A DNA stretch of 6,925 nt, taken from Candidatus Kariarchaeota archaeon (lineage in GTDB: Archaea > Asgardarchaeota > Heimdallarchaeia > Heimdallarchaeales > Kariarchaeaceae). Shown here one piece after another: positions 1 through 6,335 of this stretch. The notes beneath the pieces are model-generated. The model made no database searches, had not been told where the DNA came from, and saw nothing but the letters and a program-made list of their open reading frames with translations. The stretch covers positions 1-6,925 of the forward strand of contig JAEOUB010000333.1 of the NCBI GenBank assembly GCA_016839545.1, written 5' to 3'. The translations under genes were made by a program, and so were the position numbers. Each line of letters starts with the position of its first letter. Position 1 is the stretch's first letter.

Positions 1-2
1 AG

Positions 3-938
3 AATGACACTGCTGAAGAGGCATTACTCAACTGGACAACGATTGATAATCTTGTTAACTCGACGAATGATGTACATGTAAATTCAAGTGCTGATGGGAC
101 TCTTCAGATCAACTCCACACGACTTTCAACGTACAATGTCACATTGTCTGAGTCATTCAATGTATCCAACTTAGTGGAAGTTCGATCATTCGTGAAATAT
201 GGTTCTGGCAGCAACATCACCACAGATGTCCAACAGATTATAGTGATTGATCCAAATCCTATTATTGCGATATCAAACAAAAATGGCACCTACACCCGTG
301 CTGTTAATGCCACCATCCTGTTTGATATATCCACACCCAAGGGAGAACTTGTTACCGTAACCATGGAGCAATTCTTACCTGATAATTCCTCAAAGACAGT
401 ATTTGATCTGGTCGATAAACAGAACCAGACCATTCTTTTCGCATTTAGTGACACAAATGATACAATCCTCGATGGAAATCACACAGTCGTAATCAATGCC
501 ACGAACAGTATAGGTCAGAGCACAGTTGTCTCCTTTACACTAATTGTTGACAGGACAAACCCCACAGGCACTCTGAGCTCTGCATCTGAAACTACTGTTT
601 CATCGGGAAGAGTGACAGTCGATCTCAGCGGACAAGACGTTGGAGATGGATCTGGCATTCAAATTATGACCCTGGATTGGGGTGACAATGTCACTATCAA
701 TGTTACATCTCTAAGCAGTGCGAGCCATACATACAGGTCAAGTGGAACATACAGTATCACACTGACAGTATACGACAATGTTGGGAATGAGTTCTTCACA
801 ACTATTGAGGTTCAGGTTGTTGTGGAGACCACAACCACTACTGAAACAAATGACTCTCCCTTCCCTGTCCTCTCTCTCTTCATTGGCTCAATGTTTCTGG
901 CAGTGTATCGCAGATCAATTTCAAAGAAAGGACAATAA
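3..938 (+). CDS. Cell-surface PKD-domain protein with C-terminal anchor (5' end missing)
   Basis: The frame is open from the first bases of the window, so the N-terminus lies upstream; the TTG at 144 is an ordinary Leu codon, not a start. The 311 visible residues are beta-rich, extracellular-type sequence. Residues about 218-274 resemble a PKD/Ig-like domain: a 'LDWGDN' turn, then 'HTYRSSGTYSITLTVYDN' (His at 242), which matches the family's H-x-Y-x-x-x-G-x-Y pattern. A Thr-rich stalk (VETTTTTETNDS) follows, then a short hydrophobic helix (about 287-302) and a basic tail (RRSISKKGQ). About 17 N-X-S/T sequons are visible, pointing to a heavily N-glycosylated protein outside the cell. The stalk-helix-basic tail order is that of a membrane anchor or a sortase-like sorting signal. 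Ligand and function are unknown; an adhesin or S-layer-associated role is inference. The stop is 54 bp before the protease start, so co-transcription with it is possible. Confidence 0.85.
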   Translation, partial: NDTAEEALLNWTTIDNLVNSTNDVHVNSSADGTLQINSTRLSTYNVTLSESFNVSNLVEVRSFVKYGSGSNITTDVQQIIVIDPNPIIAISNKNGTYTRAVNATILFDISTPKGELVTVTMEQFLPDNSSKTVFDLVDKQNQTILFAFSDTNDTILDGNHTVVINATNSIGQSTVVSFTLIVDRTNPTGTLSSASETTVSSGRVTVDLSGQDVGDGSGIQIMTLDWGDNVTINVTSLSSASHTYRSSGTYSITLTVYDNVGNEFFTTIEVQVVVETTTTTETNDSPFPVLSLFIGSMFLAVYRRSISKKGQ

Positions 939-958
939 TGACCATTAATTCAGTTGGA

Positions 959-965
959 TTTATTT
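959..965 (+). promoter_or_regulatory. Possible TATA box of the S8 protease gene
   Basis: TTTATTT lies about 30 bp upstream of the ATG at 993, in the 54-bp gap after the preceding gene. No Shine-Dalgarno-like purine run precedes the ATG, which fits a very short or absent 5' leader. It is a weak match, and read-through from the upstream gene is an alternative. Confidence 0.25.
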
Positions 966-992
966 GCCTCTGAGCATTTAATTTCTTATTCC

Positions 993-3365
993 ATGGGTAA
1001 AGAATGGATCCTTTTACTTCTCCTTATCTTCAGTTCCTATGGTGTGATTGCCGAAACCACCCATCAGAAGGCGGACTTGGACATCTATCGTCTTGTAGGG
1101 GAGGATGTACTAATCAAATTCTCAAGCTACAAGGACTTGAGCGCTTTTCAAGAAAGAGAAGGCGGAGAGGTAATGAAAAGCCTCCCTGTATTGCGAACCA
1201 CCCTATCTTCAGATATGTTGAATAGATTAAGTCAGAGTCAATACGAGTATCTGGAACCTACACCCAAGCTGTACCCACTCTTGAGCAGATCTGTTGCTCA
1301 ACTCGGGATTACCAGTTCATTTTGGGAATCAAATATCACGGGCAGTAGCTCTCAGACTATAGCAATTATAGATTCAGGGATAGATTTCAATCACCGAGCA
1401 TTTGATGGAAAAATTGTCGCATCGTATAACGCAATCAATGATAACTCAACAATGGCATGGGATACCAATGGTCATGGAACTCACGTTGCTGGGATTGCTG
1501 TGGGGAACCATACACTAGAAGATCAGTATCAGGAAACCTACAGAGGCGTACTACCTCCTGAGTGTGATAATGACGGATGCCTTCTGTCTCTGGCATTCAG
1601 CATCAAGGATCTCAGGAATGAAACAGCAGTGCGATTCCAACTTGATTGGGGATTGATAGGGGAGGATAATCCACTATCCGAGGTGGGTATTGCAATATTC
1701 GATCCAATCACAACTAATTTGGCATGCGAGAGCTGCTATCTTACATCTGCAACAGGATTTATTGATGAAACAGTCATCTTACCACCTGGAGGATACTATG
1801 TCGGTGTAACGAACGAGCAAAATGGTGAAAATGCAGCGTTTGAAATCACGACAAGTTATGACATACCTGAAGAAGGAATCAGCTTCAAAGGTGTGGCACA
1901 TGGAACAGATATTGTAGTTGTGAAAGTACTGGAAGGCATTGATGGCGGGGATATCGTCAATTTTGATAGGGCAATCTCATGGGTTATTGAAAACAGGAAA
2001 GAATACAACATCACAGTTGTGAATCTGAGTTTGGGTTTGGATCAACAGAGTAATTTCCTTGATGACCTGATGGAGGATTTGGTAGATAATGGTATCTTGC
2101 CAATAGCAGCTGCCGGAAACGCGGGATTGGTCTCGGGGGGAATATTCGCTCCCGCTTCAGCCCCCGAGACTATTGCTGTTGGATCGACTAATTATGTCAA
2201 TGAACTGGCATTCTATACAAATGTTGGACTGGAGAGCGTGAATAAGGATGTATTAAAGCCAGACGTGTTAGCACCAGGCGGTTCGGTGGCAACACCATTA
2301 GCAGGTTTCAAGACGGGATACACTTTCGGATTTGGTCGTATTACAGCACCAGATGCCAATTTAGGCTATAATATCCTATCTGACGATTTGAATTCTCAGC
2401 AAGGAACGTCGATGGCTGCTCCCCATATTGCTGGTCTAGCCTCACTTCTTGCCAGCCAGTATGAAACATGGGATTGGGACTCCAGGGAAAATGTGATGGA
2501 GGTGAAACGATTGATCCTGGCAAGTACATTTGAGGTTGCAAATGTAGGCAACGGAAGAGAACTTGCTCCAGGTGAGAACAATGTTGGCCCTCAGCTTGAT
2601 CGTTTTCAGAAGGATCTACAGGAGGGATGGGGTGCTGTCGATGCTCGAGCCGCGGCTGACAGTCTCTCGTCAGATATAGATATTGGATTTACTGAGACTC
2701 TCACACTTTCACTCTCAGATCCAACAATGAGAAAAATCAAACTCTACAGTATGACTCTCCAACCAGATGTGAATTACGGTTTCCTTGCTGTGATGCAAAG
2801 TGGGTTTGACATTGACATCAAGATTATTGATGCAGATTCAGGTCCAACACTCGATGGTAAGGACATCGGTGAGTTGGCAATTCTTGCATATTCCACTCAG
2901 GACACAGGATTAACAGATGGAATTGGATTAAGGGTAGATCAGGAAACAAATGTCTATGTCGTCGTCAATGTTGTTGATGGAACAGGTGAAGTGGATGTCG
3001 ACTTCGAGGTAATTGAGGATGATGATATTCCTTTTGTACAGATACTATCGCCAGATGACGGTGCGTTACTGGCCAATCCGGTGATTATGACCTATGAAAC
3101 CGATGCCGAACAAGTTGAGTTGCTGGTTGATGGAACTAGTTTAGGCCTCATACCCTCAGGATATCAAATACCAAATCTCTCAGTTGGGAGTCATACTCTG
3201 GAGCTTCGGGTTGAATCCAGCTCAGGATTTACTGCTTCTGATTTCGTAGAGATTGAGATATTTGAGGAGACTGAGTCAAGCTCAACAAGTAGTGTGGCAT
3301 ACCCATTGCAGTTGATGTTGGGACTTGCTTTACTCCCGGTCAGCAGATACAAGCTCAATCGATAG
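993..3365 (+). CDS. Secreted, membrane-anchored subtilisin-family (S8) serine protease
   Basis: This is a 790-residue extracellular endopeptidase. The ATG at 993 is preferred over the in-frame TTG at 954 because it begins a clean signal peptide (MGKEWILLLLLIFSSYGVIA, cleavage likely after Ala20). Residues about 25-95 look like an I9-type propeptide. The catalytic triad is visible: Asp127 (IIDSGID), His161 (GHGTHVAG) and Ser473 (GTSMAAPH). The oxyanion Asn376 is in AAAGNAG. A ~125-residue beta-rich insert (about 172-298) separates the His motif from the usual next strand (GVAHGTDIVVVKVL, Gly300); it holds the protein's only four Cys (191, 196, 245, 248). After the catalytic domain come a PPC-like beta domain (about 558-675), an Ig-like domain (about 677-760), a Ser/Thr linker, a hydrophobic helix (about 768-785) and a basic tail. 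The catalytic residues are intact, so activity is expected. The substrate is unknown. The 3' end overlaps the opposite-strand Hsp20-like gene by 36 bp. Confidence 0.95.
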   Translation: MGKEWILLLLLIFSSYGVIAETTHQKADLDIYRLVGEDVLIKFSSYKDLSAFQEREGGEVMKSLPVLRTTLSSDMLNRLSQSQYEYLEPTPKLYPLLSRSVAQLGITSSFWESNITGSSSQTIAIIDSGIDFNHRAFDGKIVASYNAINDNSTMAWDTNGHGTHVAGIAVGNHTLEDQYQETYRGVLPPECDNDGCLLSLAFSIKDLRNETAVRFQLDWGLIGEDNPLSEVGIAIFDPITTNLACESCYLTSATGFIDETVILPPGGYYVGVTNEQNGENAAFEITTSYDIPEEGISFKGVAHGTDIVVVKVLEGIDGGDIVNFDRAISWVIENRKEYNITVVNLSLGLDQQSNFLDDLMEDLVDNGILPIAAAGNAGLVSGGIFAPASAPETIAVGSTNYVNELAFYTNVGLESVNKDVLKPDVLAPGGSVATPLAGFKTGYTFGFGRITAPDANLGYNILSDDLNSQQGTSMAAPHIAGLASLLASQYETWDWDSRENVMEVKRLILASTFEVANVGNGRELAPGENNVGPQLDRFQKDLQEGWGAVDARAAADSLSSDIDIGFTETLTLSLSDPTMRKIKLYSMTLQPDVNYGFLAVMQSGFDIDIKIIDADSGPTLDGKDIGELAILAYSTQDTGLTDGIGLRVDQETNVYVVVNVVDGTGEVDVDFEVIEDDDIPFVQILSPDDGALLANPVIMTYETDAEQVELLVDGTSLGLIPSGYQIPNLSVGSHTLELRVESSSGFTASDFVEIEIFEETESSSTSSVAYPLQLMLGLALLPVSRYKLNR

Positions 3366-3710
3366 TATTCCTTTGTCATAAGTAGAGGTTAAAACACCCG
3401 GAATGGGCGTGAAAGGTAATGTCCCAGCGATACGGATGAGTCTTGCCTTGTAGAGCTGTAGGTACCTCTTGTCAACTCTGCCCGAGATCTCAACCGAATT
3501 GTCAGAAGATCGAACTTGAAGAGATTCATGCAAAATTCCTGGTAGGATTACCTCAATTCTGCCACCAATTTCAGTTTCAAACAGATGAAAATCATGTGAG
3601 TAGCCTTCATTTACAAGTTTCCCGTTTTGAATTTCAAAACCCTCTCGCTCATCGGAGATCATCAAGATTGTATTTGGTGGGAAAATAAAAAGTACACCAA
3701 TTACCATCAT
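3330..3710 (-). CDS. Small heat-shock (Hsp20/alpha-crystallin-like) protein
   Basis: This 126-residue cytoplasmic protein is probably an ATP-independent holdase chaperone. The alpha-crystallin-like pattern runs from about residue 40 to the end. 'IGGRIEVILPGILHESLQV' (49-67) matches the family's 'ev.lPGv..edi.v' strand pair. 'NSVEISGRV' matches the next strand. 'TSTYDKGILSIEL' (108-120) matches the terminal 'atykNGvLtv.lpk' signature. The protein stops six residues after that strand, so the usual C-terminal I-x-I motif used for oligomer assembly is missing and the N-terminal arm is short. The start could be ATG 3710, ATG 3707 or the internal ATG at 3662; none has a clear ribosome binding site. 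The gene is convergent with the protease gene (36-bp overlap) and divergent from the operon at 3760. The family call rests on motif resemblance; a CS-domain-like fold is the alternative. Confidence 0.7.
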   Translation of the reverse strand: MMVIGVLFIFPPNTILMISDEREGFEIQNGKLVNEGYSHDFHLFETEIGGRIEVILPGILHESLQVRSSDNSVEISGRVDKRYLQLYKARLIRIAGTLPFTPIPGVLTSTYDKGILSIELVSADRE

Positions 3711-3722
3711 TTAGGGATTAAG

Positions 3723-3728
3723 TTTAAA
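3723..3728. promoter_or_regulatory. TATA-like element in the divergent promoter region
   Basis: The 49-bp gap between the divergent Hsp20-like gene and the operon starting at 3760 contains the palindromic TTTAAA, centred about 34 bp before the operon ATG. It could serve the + strand. For the - strand start at 3710 it is too close, and the A/T-rich stretch at 3740-3747 (TATCTAAT on that strand) is a better-placed candidate. Confidence 0.3.
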
Positions 3729-3748
3729 GTCGAAAAGAAATTAGATAG

Positions 3749-3754
3749 GGTGAG
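3749..3754 (+). promoter_or_regulatory. Shine-Dalgarno site of the first operon gene
   Basis: GGTGAG lies five bases before the ATG at 3760 and is complementary to the 3' end of archaeal 16S rRNA (core GGTGA). It supports this ATG as the start. Confidence 0.55.
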
Positions 3755-3759
3755 ACAAT

Positions 3760-4668
3760 ATGGCAGAATTGGAATTTTTCGTGTATGATCACGAAGAGAG
3801 AGAATTTTCATATCTGGATAAAGAACGGGATCAGCTGGAAGAGGTTATGAAAACTGATAATCCAGAGGAGATTGCGGATGGCCTTGAACAAGAGAGTATT
3901 GATGGAATGCTAGTTCTTGATGAGAGTGGTGGACGATGGTTCCTTGCATTTTCAAGTTCACTTGGAATTGTGGGTCAGCGTACCGCTCGACGTCAGGCAG
4001 ACACCATAGTACGATCTGGCTATACCCTTCCAGATGGATACTGGCTGAAAGCCAATTTCCCCATGGAAGAGCTCAATGATCCTAATATTGGCGATCTATG
4101 GAAAACGGTTCAACAAAAATATGTCAAGGACGCTAGTCTCACCGGGTTAGAACTTGACGAAGAACTTGGAATTCCTAAGCAGCTAGCTGAAAGAGCCAAA
4201 GAAATGAAGGCTTCGGGCCATTCTGATGATCTAACTGAGGCAAGGCTGGAGAAACAGGAAGCTGAGGAAAGACGCAAGGCTGCAGAAAAATCAGAAAGCG
4301 GTTCTGGAAAGAAAAAATCCAAGAAAAAGGCAAAGAAAGCCAAGAAGGCAAAGAAAGCCAAGAAGGCAAAGAAAGCAAAGAAGGAAGAACCCAAAGATGA
4401 ACCTGAAGAAGAAAAGGCAGGGACATACTTTCTCGAAATCAACGAGTTAGCCGAATACCTTGACAATAATTCCACAGTCATTGTGGGCAAAGGTACAATC
4501 ACCGATGAAAAAGGTGGAGAAGAGGCTGGTAGTGTTGTCTTCCACCAAAAAGATATTGCAAAGAAAGTTTGGAATAATTTAGTGATCTTCCTTGAAGAGG
4601 AGGATGTAGTGGAACTCAGTGTAGAGACACGTGATGACGAACTTTATGCACTCACTGTGAAGAAGTAG
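3760..4668 (+). CDS. Unrecognised cytoplasmic protein with a Lys/Ala repeat tract
   Basis: This 302-residue hydrophilic protein has no signal peptide and no membrane segment. I do not recognise a family. Three parts can be seen. (1) The N-terminal domain, about 1-130, has alternating strands and helices ('DGMLVLDESGGRWFLAFSS' then 'RRQADTIVRSGYTLPDGYW'). (2) The middle is charged and probably helical or coiled-coil (about 135-180), leading into a basic tract at 184-208 of repeated KKA units, flanked by an acidic stretch. (3) The C-terminal domain is about 219-302 (from 'GTYFLEINELAEYL'). The KKA tract resembles the tails of histone H1-like and other nucleic-acid-binding proteins, so DNA or RNA binding is a reasonable inference, but nothing shows it directly. 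A GGTGAG site sets the start. The stop codon directly abuts the ATG of the DNA methyltransferase gene, so this is the first gene of that operon. Confidence 0.85.
   Translation: MAELEFFVYDHEEREFSYLDKERDQLEEVMKTDNPEEIADGLEQESIDGMLVLDESGGRWFLAFSSSLGIVGQRTARRQADTIVRSGYTLPDGYWLKANFPMEELNDPNIGDLWKTVQQKYVKDASLTGLELDEELGIPKQLAERAKEMKASGHSDDLTEARLEKQEAEERRKAAEKSESGSGKKKSKKKAKKAKKAKKAKKAKKAKKEEPKDEPEEEKAGTYFLEINELAEYLDNNSTVIVGKGTITDEKGGEEAGSVVFHQKDIAKKVWNNLVIFLEEEDVVELSVETRDDELYALTVKK
4330..4383 (+). repeat. 18-bp in-frame tandem repeat encoding (AKKAKK)3
   Basis: Three consecutive 18-bp units (4330-4347, 4348-4365, 4366-4383) read GCAAAGAAAGCCAAGAAG. The first two are identical and the third has one change (GCC to GCA). 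The alternating codon pattern (AAG/AAA, GCA/GCC) is kept between units, which indicates recent DNA-level duplication of a 6-residue unit rather than selection for amino acids alone. The length may vary between strains. Confidence 0.9.
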
Positions 4669-5427
4669 ATGAACTCTACCTTCTCTGATCTCCTTAACAA
4701 AGTACATCTTGGAGCAGTACCTACATTTCTTGATAGCTTTCCTGATGATTGTGTGGGATTGACTTTGACCAGTCCACCTTATTATGACAGTGAGTTGTAC
4801 GTCCTTGATGGTGATGTGTTGGAGTTTGGGTGGCGAACATATGAGGATTATCTGAGCCATCTCAAATCTGTGCTTACTCAATTGCTTAGGGTGACAATCC
4901 CTGGCGGAAGACTGGTACTGGTTCTATCAAACACTCCGGAGACTGATGACGATGGATTTGCCAGCAACTACTGGCCTTTGAACCATGATGTCAGTGGGAT
5001 TGCACGTGATGTGGGATGGATTATGGTAGATGAGGTGATCTGGGTAAAAACAGATAAGGTGAATTATGACTATCTAAAGAGTCGTGAGGTCCCGGAGAGT
5101 TCAACATTGCCAAAACACGATACCGTGAGTGTCTTCCGAAAACCGGGTCCGAAGAGACCTGGACATGATAGGATAAAGCATTCCAGTGTCTGGCAACTTG
5201 AGCTTGCCGGACCGGTCAAGAAATACAACAAGATGTATCCTTCCTTTCCAGATGAACTGGTGGAGCGGAGTCTGCGTTTATGGTCTTTAGAGGGAGACAT
5301 AGTCCTTGATCCTTATGCCGGTTCAGGCCAGGTATGCCGTGTGGCCAAAGAGCTAAATCGCTATTTTGTCGGTGTGGAGATTGATAAGCAGTGGGTATCG
5401 CTGTGGAAGGATATCAATGAGAGATGA
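4669..5427 (+). CDS. Solitary DNA methyltransferase, beta class, probably N4-cytosine
   Basis: This 252-residue S-adenosylmethionine-dependent DNA amino-methyltransferase has the motif order of the beta class. Catalytic motif IV comes first (TSPPYY, residues 34-39). The middle strands follow ('GGRLVLVLSN', 'VDEVIWVKTDK'), then a short region that may hold target recognition ('HDTVSVFRKPGPKRPG'), motif X ('PSFPDELVERSL', from 191) and the AdoMet-binding motif I ('LDPYAGSGQV', Asp214). An S-P-P-Y catalytic motif is typical of N4-cytosine enzymes, while adenine enzymes usually have D/N-P-P-Y, so m4C is the likely product. Motif I has Gln where most relatives have Thr (GSGTT). No restriction endonuclease is visible nearby, so it looks like an orphan enzyme for regulation, replication or protection. 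The ATG follows directly on the upstream TAG, with a weak GTGA site about 8 bases before it. SurE starts 4 bases after its stop. Confidence 0.9.
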   Translation: MNSTFSDLLNKVHLGAVPTFLDSFPDDCVGLTLTSPPYYDSELYVLDGDVLEFGWRTYEDYLSHLKSVLTQLLRVTIPGGRLVLVLSNTPETDDDGFASNYWPLNHDVSGIARDVGWIMVDEVIWVKTDKVNYDYLKSREVPESSTLPKHDTVSVFRKPGPKRPGHDRIKHSSVWQLELAGPVKKYNKMYPSFPDELVERSLRLWSLEGDIVLDPYAGSGQVCRVAKELNRYFVGVEIDKQWVSLWKDINER

Positions 5428-5429
5428 TT
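5421..5429 (+). promoter_or_regulatory. Shine-Dalgarno-like site for surE, overlapping the methyltransferase stop
   Basis: GAGATGATT differs at only two positions from the anti-Shine-Dalgarno complement GAGGTGATC. It spans the TGA stop of the methyltransferase and sits two bases before the surE ATG at 5432. That spacing is short, but it suggests translation of the two genes is coupled. Confidence 0.4.
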
Positions 5430-5431
5430 GA

Positions 5432-6208
5432 ATGAAGATATTACTCACCAATGATGATGGATTGGATTCACCAGCGCTGCACCCCAGCCTGTCGATGCTG
5501 GCCAAGGTGGGGACGGTGTCTGCAGTGGTTCCGAGGTACCAGCAATCCTGGACATCTAAAGCCAATACCCGACGTTCAGAAGGGATTGCAAAAGAAATTC
5601 ATGAGATAGGTGACTTCGAGGTGACCACTCTAGAGGCACTTCCTGCAGATTGCTCCAACTATGGGATCTTCCGTGATCGCCCTGATATCTTGGTGTCAGG
5701 TGCGAATGTTGGTCATAACCTGGGACTGAGTGCCCTGTTCAGTTCAGGTACAATTGGTGCTGCATTTGAAGGTCTCTTTGTGGGAATACCATCGATAGCA
5801 CTCTCGATTCCCTACAACCGTGGATCACCACTTGAAAGTTCTGATTTTGTAAAAAGCCTACAGGGGTTCGATCGATTTGTCTCTGTATTTGGTGAGGATC
5901 GCCCTCAACAAGTAGGGATGGCAATTGTTAACCTGCCGTATGGAAGAGTGGGGCAATCACTTCTTGCAACAGAGCTGGCCACATATCACTACGGAGCTCT
6001 TTTTGATGATACTACCGATGTGGTGGCTCCGAAACACTACTATGATCTCTCATATCCTGCATATGGAGATACAGAACCTGGATCAGATGCTCATGCTCGT
6101 AGTCAGAATATGGGCTCTGTAGTCCTGCTGGACTGGAATGCACAACTCGTAGATGTACGGATTACTGAAAAGTGGATTATCGACAATCATCTCAGTGTTC
6201 TTCGATAA
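5432..6208 (+). CDS. surE: 5'/3'-nucleotidase SurE
   Basis: SurE hydrolyses nucleoside monophosphates (and in some species short polyphosphates) with a divalent metal, in the cytoplasm. At 258 residues it is full-length for the family. The N-terminal signature 'MKILLTNDDG' carries the metal ligands Asp8 and Asp9. Ser39 ('RYQQSW') and Asn92 ('SGANVGHNLG') fall at the same positions as the other ligands of E. coli SurE. 'SSGTIGAAFEG' (104-114) is the conserved phosphate-loop region. Two local differences stand out: the usual 'DRNxSG' around Ser39 is 'RYQQSW' here, and 'SGINxG' is 'SGANVG'. The C-terminal part ('PGSDAHARSQNMGSVVLLDW') corresponds to the usual 'GTDxxAVxxGYVSITP' segment but is divergent. 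It is the last gene of the operon, 4 bp after the methyltransferase. A link between nucleotidase and methylation functions is only suggested by position. Confidence 0.93.
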   Translation: MKILLTNDDGLDSPALHPSLSMLAKVGTVSAVVPRYQQSWTSKANTRRSEGIAKEIHEIGDFEVTTLEALPADCSNYGIFRDRPDILVSGANVGHNLGLSALFSSGTIGAAFEGLFVGIPSIALSIPYNRGSPLESSDFVKSLQGFDRFVSVFGEDRPQQVGMAIVNLPYGRVGQSLLATELATYHYGALFDDTTDVVAPKHYYDLSYPAYGDTEPGSDAHARSQNMGSVVLLDWNAQLVDVRITEKWIIDNHLSVLR

Positions 6209-6248
6209 TTGATGCGAGTATCGTACAAACCCTTCAAAATAATTACTG

Positions 6249-6330
6249 AAAATGTTGCATAATTGTCGTATTCACTCATTTCATTGATTATAGGTGACGT
6301 TTACGACAATAATAAAAAGTGCGACATTTT
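6249..6330. repeat. Interrupted long inverted repeat in the promoter region
   Basis: The left arm (6249-6270) consists of AAAATGTTGCA followed by TAATTGTCGTA. The reverse complement of the right arm (6302-6330) is AAAATGTCGCA, seven extra bases, then TTATTGTCGTA. Each 11-base block matches at 10 of 11 positions; the inner core ATTGTCGTA/TACGACAAT is a perfect 9-bp inverted repeat with a 31-bp loop. The right arm runs into the TATA box at 6328-6335. Possible roles are a paired regulator-binding site, an RNA hairpin at the end of the surE transcript, or the remnant of a small mobile (MITE-like) element. No flanking target duplication is evident. Confidence 0.7.
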
Positions 6331-6335
6331 AAATA
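6328..6335 (+). promoter_or_regulatory. Archaeal TATA box
   Basis: TTTAAATA matches the archaeal TATA consensus (TTTAWATA) and is centred about 26 bp upstream of the GTG at 6358. Archaeal transcription normally starts about 25 bp downstream of this element, so the RNA would begin at or next to that GTG. This indicates a leaderless message and fixes the start of the downstream gene. Confidence 0.6.

Noticed and set aside
954..992. TTG 954 as start of the S8 protease
   Set aside because: It would put 13 polar or mixed residues before an otherwise ideal signal peptide that begins at ATG 993.
3443..3688. 81-residue plus-strand open frame after the protease gene
   Set aside because: It is antisense to the Hsp20-like gene; its translation has no conserved pattern, whereas the minus-strand product does.
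4110..4502. 130-residue minus-strand open frame rich in Phe/Leu/Ser
   Set aside because: It is the antisense of the Lys/Ala tract (AAG/AAA read as Phe and Leu codons) and lies wholly inside a well-supported plus-strand gene.
4579..4881. 100-residue minus-strand open frame
   Set aside because: It spans the junction of two operon genes with clear plus-strand coding (including the methyltransferase SPPY motif) and has no recognisable motif or ribosome binding site.
4669..6208. Restriction-modification or phage-defence island
   Set aside because: Only a methyltransferase is present; no nuclease, helicase, specificity subunit, toxin or mobile-element gene is visible in the window.
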